64,000 nucleotides of DNA from Kitasatospora sp. MAP12-44 (GTDB taxonomy: Bacteria > Actinomycetota > Actinomycetes > Streptomycetales > Streptomycetaceae). Below the pieces are notes generated by a model that had not been told where the DNA came from, searched no databases, and saw only the letters and a list, made by a program, of their open reading frames with translations. The stretch covers positions 5,270,001 to 5,334,000 of the forward strand of contig NZ_JARZAE010000004.1 in the NCBI RefSeq assembly GCF_029892095.1, written 5' to 3'. Made by a program: the position numbers and the translations under genes. Below, in pieces: positions 16,872 through 24,678 of the stretch (the stretch's first letter is position 1; every line of letters starts with the position of its first letter).

Positions 16872-17735
16872 TCAGGCCAGCCCGCGGCGGGCCACCGCCG
16901 GGGGCCGGGTGCCGCGGATCGACGCCACCATGTCCAGCACCTGCCGGGTTTCGGCCACCTGGTGCGCGCGGTAGATCCGGGCGCCCAGCCAGGCCGAGAC
17001 GGCGGTGGTGGCGAGCGTGCCCAGCAGCCGCTCGTCGACCGGGCGGTCCAGCGTCTCGCCGACGAAGTCCTTGTTGGAGAGCGAGACCAGCACCGGGAAC
17101 CCGGTGGCGGTCATCTCGGGCAGCCGGCGGGTGGCCTCCAGCGAGTGCCGGGTGTTCTTGCCGAAGTCGTGGCCCGGGTCGATGATCAGCGCGTCCCGGC
17201 GCACCCCGAGCGCGGCGGCCCGCTCGGCCAGCCCGACCGTGACGTCCAGGATGTCGGCCATCACGTCGGCGTAGCCGACCCGGTGCGGGCGGGTGCGCGG
17301 CTCGGCGCGGCCCGCGTGGGTGCAGACCAGGCCGACGTCATAGCGGGCGGCGACCTCGGCGAGCTCGGGGTCGGCCCCGCCCCAGGCGTCGTTCAGCAGG
17401 TCCGCGCCGGCCTCGCAGACCGCCTCGCCGACCTCGTGCCGCCAGGTGTCCACGCTGATCACGGCCTTGGGGTGGCGGCCCCGCAGCTCGGCGACGAACG
17501 GCACGGTCCGGCGCAGCTCCTCCTCGACCGTCACCTCCTCGCCCGGCCCGGCCTTGACCCCGCCGATGTCCAGGATCGCCGCGCCCTCGGCCATCGCGCG
17601 GTCCGCGGCGGCGAAGGCGGCATCGTCGGAGAAGGTCGCGCCGCGGTCGAAGAAGGAGTCCGGGGTGCGGTTGACGATGGCCATGATCACCAGCTCGTCG
17701 TCGCCGAACTCTCGCGGTCCCAGGCGAAGTGCCAC
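16872..17735 (-). CDS. Dihydropteroate synthase family protein
   Basis: A 287-aa TIM-barrel protein with MAIVNRTPDSFFDRG, AAILDIGGVKAGPGEEV, VISVDTWRHEVG and DPGHDFGKNTRHS, the pterin- and diphosphate-binding signatures of DHPS. Several positions differ from canonical FolP (GGVKAGPG instead of GGESTRPG; DFGKNTRHS instead of GFGK), matching the second, paralogous DHPS group found in actinobacteria, whose sulfonamide-target activity is doubtful. The GTG at 17735 follows GAGGAGCGACGG; longer upstream reading lacks coding character. Confidence 0.85.
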   Translation of the reverse strand: MALRLGPREFGDDELVIMAIVNRTPDSFFDRGATFSDDAAFAAADRAMAEGAAILDIGGVKAGPGEEVTVEEELRRTVPFVAELRGRHPKAVISVDTWRHEVGEAVCEAGADLLNDAWGGADPELAEVAARYDVGLVCTHAGRAEPRTRPHRVGYADVMADILDVTVGLAERAAALGVRRDALIIDPGHDFGKNTRHSLEATRRLPEMTATGFPVLVSLSNKDFVGETLDRPVDERLLGTLATTAVSAWLGARIYRAHQVAETRQVLDMVASIRGTRPPAVARRGLA

Positions 17736-17855
17736 CCGTCGCTCCTCACAGGTATCGATTGCCGGGTGCCCTGGTGCGATGATGGGGCCCCGGCCTCCCC
17801 AGGGACACCATGATCCCTCACGCGGCCGCATTCTCACGTGTCGGGAGGACAGCTC

Positions 17856-18296
17856 GTGTTCTGGGTGATCGTGGTGGCGATGGCCGTGGTGGTCGGCGGT
17901 GCCGCGCTGGTGGCGCTGGGCGGCGGCGGGTCGCTGCCGGAGGCCGTGCAGGACCGCTTGGCCGCCCGGCTGCCGCAGGAGCGGCCGCTGAGCCGGCACG
18001 ACGTGGACGAGATCCGGCTGCCGATGGCCGTCCGCGGCTACCGGATGGAGGAGGTCGACGACGTGCTCGACCGGCTCGGTGCGGAGCTCGCCTACCGGGA
18101 CCAGCGGATCTCCGAGCTGGAGGCCGCGATGGCCGTCCAGGGCGGCGTGCAGGCTGGCGGCGGCGCGGCGGTGCCGGGCAGCGAGCCGCTGCCGGGCCTG
18201 GAGGACTTCGCCAGGACGGTCGGCGCCCCCGCCGAGCCGGCCGACGCCGTCCAGGTCGACGCCGTCCAGGCCGACGCACAGGCCGTGGAGCAGTGA
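17856..18296 (+). CDS. Small DivIVA-domain membrane protein
   Basis: A 146-aa protein with a single N-terminal membrane helix (VFWVIVVAMAVVVGGAALV). Residues about 45-90 hold a short DivIVA-like motif, EIRLPMAVRGYRMEEVDDVL followed by DRLGAELAYRDQRI, a coiled-coil start found in several actinobacterial proteins; the tail is Ala/Asp/Gln-rich. GGGAGGAC before the GTG at 17856 decides the start over the in-frame GTG at 17838. It overlaps tag (GTGA). A polar-growth role is possible from the domain only. Confidence 0.85.
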   Translation: MFWVIVVAMAVVVGGAALVALGGGGSLPEAVQDRLAARLPQERPLSRHDVDEIRLPMAVRGYRMEEVDDVLDRLGAELAYRDQRISELEAAMAVQGGVQAGGGAAVPGSEPLPGLEDFARTVGAPAEPADAVQVDAVQADAQAVEQ

Positions 18297-18877
18297 CCGC
18301 GTCCGACCCCGGCCCCGACGGCCTGCTGCGCTGTCCGTGGGGCAACTCGACCGAGGAGTACCGGGTCTACCACGACACCGAGTGGGGCCGCCCGGTGCAC
18401 GGCGAGAACCCGCTGTTCGAGCGGATCTGCCTGGAGGCCTTCCAGTCCGGGCTCTCCTGGATCACCATCCTGCGCCGCCGGGAGGGCTTCCGGGCGGCCT
18501 TCGCGGGGTTCGAGATCGCCGAGGTGGCGACCTTCGGCCCGGCGGACGTCGAGCGGCTGCTGCAGGACACTGGGATCATCCGCAACCGGCTCAAGATCGA
18601 GGCGGCGATCGCCAACGCCCGCGCCGCCCAGGTGCTGGACGGCGGCCTGGACGCGCTGATCTGGCGATTCGCCGGCGACCCCGGGCGTCCGGCGCCGAAG
18701 ACCCTGGCGGACGTCCCGGCGATCACCCCGGAGTCGACGGCGCTGGCCAAGGAGCTCAAGCGGCAGGGCTTCCGCTTCGTCGGCCCGACCACCGCCTACG
18801 CGCTGATGCAGGCCTGCGGTCTGGTCAACGACCACCTGGCGGACTGTCACGCCCGCCAGGCGGTCGACGCGCCCTAG
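18293..18877 (+). CDS. tag: DNA-3-methyladenine glycosylase I
   Basis: A 194-aa base-excision enzyme that removes 3-methyladenine. The N-terminal LLRCPWG and YHDTEWG carry zinc-ligand Cys and His; FQSGLSWITILRRREGFR and FAGFEIAEVATF are the Tag core, and the C-terminal ACGLVNDHLADCHARQ supplies the second His/Cys zinc pair. The GTG start overlaps the upstream stop by 4 bp. The TAG stop lies in the CTAG end of the palindromic element that follows. Confidence 0.93.
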   Translation: MTASDPGPDGLLRCPWGNSTEEYRVYHDTEWGRPVHGENPLFERICLEAFQSGLSWITILRRREGFRAAFAGFEIAEVATFGPADVERLLQDTGIIRNRLKIEAAIANARAAQVLDGGLDALIWRFAGDPGRPAPKTLADVPAITPESTALAKELKRQGFRFVGPTTAYALMQACGLVNDHLADCHARQAVDAP

Positions 18878-19042
18878 GGCGCGTCTGACAATTCGCGGCG
18901 GATCAGCGCGCGGCGTTGGGCGCCCGGCTGGGCGTGCCGGCGGAGCGCCCTCGTACTGGGTCGTACTTGGGTGCTTCGCCGGTGCGTCCAGGCGGGATGC
19001 CCAGCGTCGCGCGCCCGGCGGGAATTGTCAGACACGCCCTAG
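18874..19042. repeat. 169-bp near-palindromic element between convergent genes
   Basis: Both ends read inward from CTAGGGCG[C/T]GTCTGACAATTC. The arms continue as imperfect inverted repeats for about 80 bp each (GCGCGCGGCGTTGGGC against GCGCGACGCTGGGC; GTGCCGGCGGAGCGCCC against GCACCGGCGAAGCACCC), meeting near 18958. Transcribed from either side, it would fold into one long hairpin. The terminal CTAG supplies the TAG stop of tag on one strand and of the enoyl-CoA hydratase on the other. It has the look of a mobile, non-autonomous palindromic repeat (MITE- or REP-like) now acting as a bidirectional terminator. Confidence 0.75.
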
Positions 19043-19839
19043 CGTCCGACGTACTTGGGCTGCTCCTTGGCGACGAAGGCGCGCACCGCGATCCGGTGGT
19101 CCTCGCTGGCGCCGGCCAGGGTCTGCAGCTCGTCCTCCTTGTCCAGCGTCTCGCTCAGCGAGTGCGAGGCCCCGAAGTCCAGCGCGGCCTTGATCGCGCC
19201 GTACGCGACGGTCGGACCGGCGGCCAGCTTCAGGGCGAACTCGCGTGCGACGGCTGCCAGTTCGGCGGCCGGGACGACCTGGGTGGCGAGCCCGAGGCCG
19301 AGCGCCTCGGCGGCCTTGACGGTCCGTGGGAGCATCAGCAGCTCGGTGGCCCGGGCGTGTCCCACCAGCCGGGGCAGCGTCCACGACGCGCCCGAGTCGG
19401 CGGTGAGTGCGACGCCCGCGAACGAGGTATTGAAACCGGCCGTGTCCGCGACGATCCGGAAGTCGCAGGCGAAGGCGAGCGAGGCGCCGGCGCCGGCCGC
19501 CACCCCGCCGACCGCGGCCACCGTCGGCTTGCGCATCCCGGTCAGTGCCCGCACCAGCGGGTTGTAGTGCTCGGACACCGTCTTCAGCGGCGCCTCGCCG
19601 GTCTCGTCCGCCCGCTTCAGCAGCCCCAGGTGCTCCTTGAGGTCCTGGCCGACGCAGAACGCCCGGTCGCCCGCGCCGGTGAGCAGCACCGCCCGGACGG
19701 CCTGGTCGCCGGCCGCCTCGATGACCGCGTCCCGCAGCGCGACCTTGGTGGGCACGTCCAGCGCGTTCATCGCGTCAGCCCGGTTGATGGTGATGACGGC
19801 CAGGCCGCCGTCGAGCTCGTAGAGCACGGAGTCGGACAT
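19039..19839 (-). CDS. Enoyl-CoA hydratase/isomerase family protein
   Basis: A 266-aa crotonase-fold protein with oxyanion-hole segments DRAFCVGQDLKEH and AAVGGVAAGAGASLAFACDF and a TWTLPRL-like stretch (SGASWTLPRLVG). One of the usual catalytic glutamates falls in the TADSG position, so activity may be isomerase- or PaaG-like rather than classical hydration. It acts on acyl-CoA thioesters in the cytosol, with phenylacetate or fatty-acid breakdown as likely contexts. The stop codon lies within the palindromic element. Confidence 0.9.
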   Translation of the reverse strand: MSDSVLYELDGGLAVITINRADAMNALDVPTKVALRDAVIEAAGDQAVRAVLLTGAGDRAFCVGQDLKEHLGLLKRADETGEAPLKTVSEHYNPLVRALTGMRKPTVAAVGGVAAGAGASLAFACDFRIVADTAGFNTSFAGVALTADSGASWTLPRLVGHARATELLMLPRTVKAAEALGLGLATQVVPAAELAAVAREFALKLAAGPTVAYGAIKAALDFGASHSLSETLDKEDELQTLAGASEDHRIAVRAFVAKEQPKYVGR

Positions 19840-20210
19840 CGTGGAGGGCTCCCGTTTCGGTCGTTGGGTGGTCCCGAGTCAGCATGCCGGAGCGCGCGGG
19901 CCTGCGGGAGTGTGAGGTAGCGCACCTTTTGCCGCGCCCGCGCGAGGCCGTCCACCGGGGCCGTGCGGGCGCACGGCACCGGGCGGCGGCAGGCTGGGCG
20001 CGGTATCTGATGCCGCTTCGTCCGCCTGAGTGAGGGTACGTCTGAGGGGTAATCAGCCGGTCTGTGGGGGTGTGGGCACCGGTGCGGAGAGAGTGACGTT
20101 GGTCATCAGGGCGCTGAATGCGGGATAATGGCTTCCGATCAATGCGTTCGATACCTGCGGTGGACGGACTGCTGGTACGTAGCTGCGCGGTTGCAGGAAG
20201 GGGAACGAGC
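19840..20210. other. 371-bp divergent intergenic region
   Basis: It separates the hydratase (minus) from the DUF3117 gene (plus). A plausible promoter for the latter is listed separately. GTGAGGTAGCGCACCTTTT near 19910-19930 is a small asymmetric block that could belong to the hydratase promoter. No gene is seen. Confidence 0.5.
20099..20129 (+). promoter_or_regulatory. Candidate promoter of the DUF3117 gene
   Basis: GATAAT at 20124-20129, preceded by TGCGG, is close to the -10 consensus. TTGGTC at 20099-20104 is a possible -35 but with a long 19-bp spacer. The start codon is 81 bp further on. Confidence 0.35.
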
Positions 20211-20378
20211 ATGGCGGCCATGAAGCCGCGGACGGGTGACGGCCCGCTCGAGGTCACCAAAGAGGGGCGGGGCATCATCATGCGAGTCCCGCTCGAGGGC
20301 GGCGGACGCCTGGTGGTGGAGCTCACTCCGGACGAGGCAATCGCCCTGGGTGAGGCCCTCAAGCAGGCCTGCGGCTGA
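20211..20378 (+). CDS. DUF3117 domain-containing protein
   Basis: A 55-aa protein starting MAAMKPRTGDGPLEVTKEGR and ending PDEAIALGEALKQACG; nearly invariant across actinobacteria and recognised as DUF3117. The ATG at 20211 follows GGAAGGGGAACGAGC; the longer in-frame extension is not conserved-looking. It is a small soluble beta-rich protein of unknown function. A strong hairpin ends the transcript 49 bp later. Confidence 0.92.
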   Translation: MAAMKPRTGDGPLEVTKEGRGIIMRVPLEGGGRLVVELTPDEAIALGEALKQACG

Positions 20379-20426
20379 CTCCAGCGAGGCTTGGCATCTC
20401 CCGCGAACCTGCGGGCGCGATGCATG

Positions 20427-20474
20427 CGGGGCCCGGCTCCGGATCGACGAGACGTCGACCGGCACCGGGCCCCG
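20427..20474 (+). terminator. Terminator after the DUF3117 gene
   Basis: A perfect 10-bp outer stem (20427-20436 with 20465-20474) is continued by a second inner stem (CCGGATCGAC with GTCGACCGG). Confidence 0.75.
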
Positions 20475-20525
20475 TTCCCATGCCCTGGCGCTGCGTCCTG
20501 GCGCTGTGTTCTGGGGCGGCCTGCC

Positions 20526-21257
20526 CTAGCGCCGCACCGCGCAGAGCAGCCCGTCGCTGACCGGCAGCAGCGCGGGCAGCAGCAGCTCGCTCTCCCGGAC
20601 CGCCTGCAGCAGCTCGCGCACCGCGCGGGTGGGCGGGTCGTCCAGCGCCGGATCGGTCAGCCGGCCCTCCTGGAAGACCCCCTCGAAGCAGACCATCCCG
20701 CCGGGCCGTAGCAGCCGCAACGATTCTGCTAGGTACGCCTGCGACTCGGCGGCATCCGCGTCGCAGAAGACCAGGTCGTACTGCCCGTCGGCGAGCCGCG
20801 GCAGCACCTCCAGGGCGCGCCCGGGAATGAACCGCGCGCGATTGGCCGCGAAACCCGCCGCGAGGTACGCCTCGCGCGCCAGGCCCTGCCGGACCGGCTC
20901 CGGGTCGACGGTGGTCAGGATGCCGTCCGGGCGCATCCCGCGCAGCAGGTAGAGCCCGGAGACCCCGGTGCCGGTGCCGATCTCGGCCACCGCTTTCGCT
21001 CCCAGTGCGGCGGCCAGCAGGCGCAGGCAGGCCCCGCCGCTCGGCCCGATGGCCCGCACGCCGGTCCGGGCGGACTGCGCCCTGGCGTAGGTCAGCACGG
21101 CGTCCTCGTCGACGTAGGTGTCGGCGAGGGTCGCGGCCGTGGGCCCGAAGTCGTTGATGTGGTCCCTCAGGGGAGTAGGGGGTTGAGCTGGGCGGTTGTA
21201 CCCGGCAGGACCGGTGGCCCAGGCGGGGTGCCGGCGGATGTCGATATTTCCTGCCAC
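20526..21257 (-). CDS. O-methyltransferase (family 3, CCoAOMT-like)
   Basis: About 243 aa with SAM-binding motif AVAEIGTGTGVSGLYLLRG, the acidic VDPEP at the end of strand 2, and YDLVFCDADAAESQAYL, the metal/active-site region of cation-dependent catechol-type O-methyltransferases. The GTG at 21257 is the only available start but has no ribosome-binding site, and the first 30 residues look unordered, so the true N-terminus is uncertain. It is divergent from the ECF sigma gene; the substrate is unknown. Confidence 0.85.
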   Translation of the reverse strand: MAGNIDIRRHPAWATGPAGYNRPAQPPTPLRDHINDFGPTAATLADTYVDEDAVLTYARAQSARTGVRAIGPSGGACLRLLAAALGAKAVAEIGTGTGVSGLYLLRGMRPDGILTTVDPEPVRQGLAREAYLAAGFAANRARFIPGRALEVLPRLADGQYDLVFCDADAAESQAYLAESLRLLRPGGMVCFEGVFQEGRLTDPALDDPPTRAVRELLQAVRESELLLPALLPVSDGLLCAVRR

Positions 21258-21273
21258 AGATTACTGGCCGGGC

Positions 21274-21301
21274 GGGAACCGCGTCCGGTGGCGGGCCGTT
21301 C
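21274..21301 (+). promoter_or_regulatory. ECF-type promoter upstream of the ECF sigma gene
   Basis: GGGAACC (21274-21280), a 17-bp spacer and GTTC (21298-21301) match the -35 GGAAC(C) and -10 GTT(C) style of ECF group sigma factors. The position, about 100 bp before the sigma gene, suggests autoregulation. Confidence 0.5.
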
Positions 21302-21399
21302 AATCCGATGAGAGCGGTCGTGGGATGTCGCTGGAGGTCGTGCGGGGTTCGGTCGACAAAAGAGCACACTTTTATCCAGAACTGACGGGTGAGGTGGAT

Positions 21400-22251
21400 A
21401 TGGTGGTGGCCCTGCTGGGCAGAAGAGCCAACCGAGGAGGTGTGGCCGAGGGCGACGTCCCGCTGCGGCGGCATCTCCGCGGCACCTCGTCGGCCCGTAC
21501 GCCGAAGCCCGTGATGAACCAGTCTGCGCACACCCCCCTGGACCAGTCGTCCGACGGCACCGCCGCCGAGCCCTCGGCCCCCGCCGCGCTTGCGACCTTC
21601 GCCGAGGGGCCCGACGCGCAGAGCTGGACGCCCCCCAGCTGGGAGGAGATCGTCGAGGCGCACAGCGCCCGGGTCTACCGCCTGGCCTACCGCCTGACGG
21701 GCAATCAGCACGACGCCGAGGACCTGACCCAGGAGGTCTTCGTCCGGGTCTTCCGCTCGCTGTCGACCTACACCCCCGGCACCTTCGAGGGTTGGCTGCA
21801 CCGGATCACCACCAACCTCTTCCTGGACATGGTCCGGCGCCGGCAGCGGATCCGCTTCGACTCGCTGGCCGACGACGCCGCCGAGCGGTTGCCCAGCCGT
21901 GAGCCCAACCCGGCCCAGCACTTCAGCGACACCCACTTCGACGCCGACGTCCAGCAGGCGCTGGACACGCTGGCCCCCGAGTTCCGGGCCGCCGTCGTGC
22001 TCTGCGACATCGAGGGCCTCTCCTACGAGGAGATCGCCGCCACCCTGGGCGTCAAGCTCGGCACCGTCCGCAGCCGGATCCACCGCGGCCGCTCGCATCT
22101 GCGTGCCGCGCTCAAGCACCGTGCCCCCAATGCCGCTCCCGGTCGGGTGCGGCGCGGTGGCTCGGAGCAGTTGGAGCCGCTGGCCGCGGTCGCGGCCGTC
22201 GGAGAGCCCGGCACCGGTTCGCCGGGTGGGAGCGGACGGAGGCGGTCGTGA
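21400..22251 (+). CDS. ECF RNA polymerase sigma factor
   Basis: About 283 aa. Sigma region 2 (SARVYRLAYRLTGNQHDAED followed by LTQEVFVRVFRSL) and region 4 (DIEGLSYEEIAATLGVKLGT, then VRSRIHRGRSHLR) are clear; the first 80 residues are a polar extension and the last 35 are basic. The ATG at 21400 follows GAGGTG; a GTG inside GAGGAGGTGTGG at about 21442 is an alternative. The stop overlaps a GTG of the anti-sigma frame. The paired downstream zinc anti-sigma gene shows it is a signal-controlled sigma factor, probably for envelope or redox stress. Confidence 0.9.
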   Translation: MVVALLGRRANRGGVAEGDVPLRRHLRGTSSARTPKPVMNQSAHTPLDQSSDGTAAEPSAPAALATFAEGPDAQSWTPPSWEEIVEAHSARVYRLAYRLTGNQHDAEDLTQEVFVRVFRSLSTYTPGTFEGWLHRITTNLFLDMVRRRQRIRFDSLADDAAERLPSREPNPAQHFSDTHFDADVQQALDTLAPEFRAAVVLCDIEGLSYEEIAATLGVKLGTVRSRIHRGRSHLRAALKHRAPNAAPGRVRRGGSEQLEPLAAVAAVGEPGTGSPGGSGRRRS

Positions 22252-22346
22252 GCGGCTCCGGCCGGTCGGCCTCCGGGCGCTCGCTGCCCGGTCGCCGTTC
22301 GATGTCCCAACCCGCGGGGGACGAGAGCACGTGTCAGGAGGTTCCC

Positions 22347-23207
22347 GTGCTTCGGCCGATCACCGTGCGCCAGGTCGAGCCGCCGGCTCCGGCCGAGGAA
22401 CACCATCTCGGCGAGCGACTCACCGCGTATCTGGACGGCGAGCTGGGCCATGACGCGCGCGAGCGGGTCCAGTCGCACCTGGCGACCTGCGCGCAGTGCC
22501 TGTCCGAGGCGGACGAAGCCCGAGCGGTCAAGCAGCTGCTCAGCGCGACCGAGCCGGCCGGCCCGTCCGCGCTGCTGATGTCCCGCCTGCTGGCGGTGGC
22601 CGCCCCGCCGGACGGCGAGGTCGGCCCGCCGGGCGACGGCCCCCGCGGCGGTCTCACCCTGCCCACCGCCACCCTCGGCGGCAGCCGGCTGACCGGCGGC
22701 TCGTTCGGCCGCGGTGCGGGCTCCTCGTTCGGCGCCGGCGCCCTCGGGGCGGACGCGCCGGTGCCAGGTGCCGACCCGCGGGCCGGTCGTGGGCCGGACG
22801 TCCGGCTCTGGACGGGTCGGCGCGGCCCGGCCCGCTCGGTGCTCGCGCCCAGTCGGCCCCCGGCCGCGGTGCCGGTCTCGCGTCCCCCCGCGCCGCGCGG
22901 GCGGCGCTTCGTCTTCGCCGCCGCGGGAGCCTTCTCGGTGGCCGCCGTGGCGCTGGGCGGCTTCGGCAGCCTGGGCCTGGCCGCGGTCGCCGGTGACAGC
23001 CCGGTCGACGACCCGCACGGCAGCGCCGTGGTGCCCCGGGTGCCCGGTGGTGAGCCGGACGTCCCGTTCAACGCGCAGGTCCCGGCGGACTTCCCGGCCC
23101 GCTCCCAGATCGCCCCGCTGTTCGGCCTGGCGACCCCGTCACCGTCGAGCCCGCTGGTGAACCCGGTGGTCAACCCGGTGGTGAACAGTCACCGGCTGCT
23201 CCGCTGA
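22347..23207 (+). CDS. Anti-sigma factor with zinc-finger (ZAS-like) domain
   Basis: About 286 aa. The N-terminal domain holds HLGERLTAYLDGELGHDARE and the zinc motif His44-x3-Cys48-x2-Cys51 (HLATCAQC) of zf-HC2 anti-sigma factors. A Pro/Gly-rich linker leads to one membrane helix (FVFAAAGAFSVAAVALGGFG, about residues 190-215) and a short outside tail. AGGAGG at 22336-22341 makes the GTG at 22347 the best start; a GTG at 22248 overlapping the sigma stop would add 33 residues. It should hold the sigma factor at the membrane until a signal releases it. Confidence 0.88.
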   Translation: MLRPITVRQVEPPAPAEEHHLGERLTAYLDGELGHDARERVQSHLATCAQCLSEADEARAVKQLLSATEPAGPSALLMSRLLAVAAPPDGEVGPPGDGPRGGLTLPTATLGGSRLTGGSFGRGAGSSFGAGALGADAPVPGADPRAGRGPDVRLWTGRRGPARSVLAPSRPPAAVPVSRPPAPRGRRFVFAAAGAFSVAAVALGGFGSLGLAAVAGDSPVDDPHGSAVVPRVPGGEPDVPFNAQVPADFPARSQIAPLFGLATPSPSSPLVNPVVNPVVNSHRLLR

Positions 23208-23232
23208 CCACCTGTACAGCGCAGTGTCGTAC

Positions 23233-23294
23233 GGCCACCAGTAGGTCTTTACCACGGCTTCATTGCCTCGTGGGCCACAGACCTGCTGGTGGCC
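23233..23294. terminator. Long hairpin between the anti-sigma gene and tatB
   Basis: 16-bp arms (23233-23248 and 23279-23294) with a single G-U pair and an inner CCACG/CGTGG stem. It is probably the terminator of the sigma/anti-sigma transcript. Confidence 0.6.
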
Positions 23295-23361
23295 ATTACG
23301 CTGTACGGAACCGGTTGTCGCGCGCCGCGCCGGGTACGTCCTTCAGGAGCTGGGAGCTTAC

Positions 23362-23820
23362 GTGTTCTTCGACATAGGCCCACTCGAAATGGTCACCCTC
23401 GTGGTCATGGCGATCGTGATCTTCGGGCCGGACAAGCTCCCCAAGCTGATCCAGGACACCATGGGGTTCATCCGCAAGGTGCGCACCTTCGCGGACAGTG
23501 CCAAGGACGACATCCGCAGCGAGCTGGGCCCGAACTTCAAGGACTTCGAGTTCGAGGACCTCAACCCGAAGACCTTCGTGCGCAAGAACCTGATGGGCGG
23601 TGACGACGACCCGCTGGGCCTTAAGGAGCTGCGCGAGACGTCGATGGACCTGAAGTCGAGCATGGACCTCAAGTCCGCGCTGGACGGCAAGGCCCCGACT
23701 GCCGCCGTCAGCACCACCAAGACGCCGGCGACCGCCCCGGTCAACATGGCCAAGGCGGTCTCCGCCGGTGCGCCGCTGGAGGCCGGCGAGCGTCCGCCCT
23801 ACGACCTCGACGCGACCTGA
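23362..23820 (+). CDS. tatB: Sec-independent (Tat) translocase subunit TatB
   Basis: A 152-aa protein beginning MFFDIGPLEMVTLVVMAIVI, then FGPDKLPK: the short N-terminal helix, FGP hinge and amphipathic helix (LIQDTMGFIRKVRTFADSAK) are diagnostic of TatA/B, and the Glu in the helix plus the long charged tail indicate TatB. It binds twin-arginine signal peptides with TatC. The GTG at 23362 follows GGAGCTGGGAGCTTAC. The C-terminal third is Ala/Thr-rich with a duplicated SMDLKS unit. Confidence 0.93.
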   Translation: MFFDIGPLEMVTLVVMAIVIFGPDKLPKLIQDTMGFIRKVRTFADSAKDDIRSELGPNFKDFEFEDLNPKTFVRKNLMGGDDDPLGLKELRETSMDLKSSMDLKSALDGKAPTAAVSTTKTPATAPVNMAKAVSAGAPLEAGERPPYDLDAT

Positions 23821-23862
23821 GACCCCTGGCCCGACCCATCGCCTGACCCATCCGACACACGA

Positions 23863-23894
23863 CACCCCGCTCCGGCCACCTGCCGGGCGGGGTG
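23863..23894 (+). terminator. Terminator after tatB
   Basis: CACCCCGC pairs with GCGGGGTG, with an inner CCGGC/GCCGG stem and a one-base bulge, 42 bp beyond the tatB stop. Confidence 0.7.
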
Positions 23895-23964
23895 CCGTCG
23901 TCTGCGCCGCTATTGTGCTGGGAGCCGCCCCCGGAGGGCGACAGGTGTGCCGAGGAGGCCCGTG

Positions 23965-24660
23965 ATGGACGCGACGAGCAGTGGCGCGGTGGGAGCGAGC
24001 ACCGCACAGGCGCAGGCATCGGCGGAGGTGCCGGGCCGGCGGACGGCTCCGCCGGGTGACCCGCTGGCGCCGTACCTGGCGGCCGACTTCCCCTGGTACG
24101 GCCTCGACGACGGCTGGACGGGCCGCCGCTGGCTGCTCCAGGCCGGCGCGGGCGGCAACCGCCCCGCCGCCCAGCCGCGCACCGTCGACTACGGCTCGGT
24201 GGGCCATGGCGAGGAGCCGCCGATGCAGCACCAGGCCAGGAACGGCGGCCGCTTCGCGATCGTGGTCACGGTGGCCCGCCGCCCCGGTCGGCGCAGCGCC
24301 GACAACACCGGGATGCTGGAGGCCACCTCGGCCTCCTCGGCGGCCTGGCTGGCCGGCTCGGGCCTGCTCGCCGTCGCCTGGCCCGGCGCGCTGGACCGCG
24401 CGCTGCGCCAGGACTGGCTCGACCAGCAGAGCGCGCTGGCCTGGGACCTCGCGGACGACCTGGCCGGCCCCGGCTGGTCGCCGCTCACCCTGCCGGTGAA
24501 CGGCCTGCCGCAGCCGTTCCGCTACCGCGAGTCCCCGTACGGCTGGGTGCTGGCCGGCGAGGCGCCCGGCGTGCTGCTGGGCGCCTACGGACGCGGCGTC
24601 AGCGCGTACGGCATCGGCTTCAGCACCATCCCCGACCTGTCGGCCTACACCCGGCGCTGA
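23965..24660 (+). CDS. Hypothetical protein
   Basis: About 231 aa, no signal peptide or membrane helix. Trp/Tyr-rich segments such as APYLAADFPWYGLDDGWTGR and PFRYRESPYGWVLAGEAPGV suggest a compact fold. I recognise no family. GAGGAGG precedes GTG-ATG at 23962-23967; the ATG is chosen. It is isolated between the tatB terminator and the convergent mrp gene. Codon use is typical of the genome. Confidence 0.75.
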   Translation: MDATSSGAVGASTAQAQASAEVPGRRTAPPGDPLAPYLAADFPWYGLDDGWTGRRWLLQAGAGGNRPAAQPRTVDYGSVGHGEEPPMQHQARNGGRFAIVVTVARRPGRRSADNTGMLEATSASSAAWLAGSGLLAVAWPGALDRALRQDWLDQQSALAWDLADDLAGPGWSPLTLPVNGLPQPFRYRESPYGWVLAGEAPGVLLGAYGRGVSAYGIGFSTIPDLSAYTRR

Positions 24661-24678
24661 AGCCCGCGAGCCGTCGGG

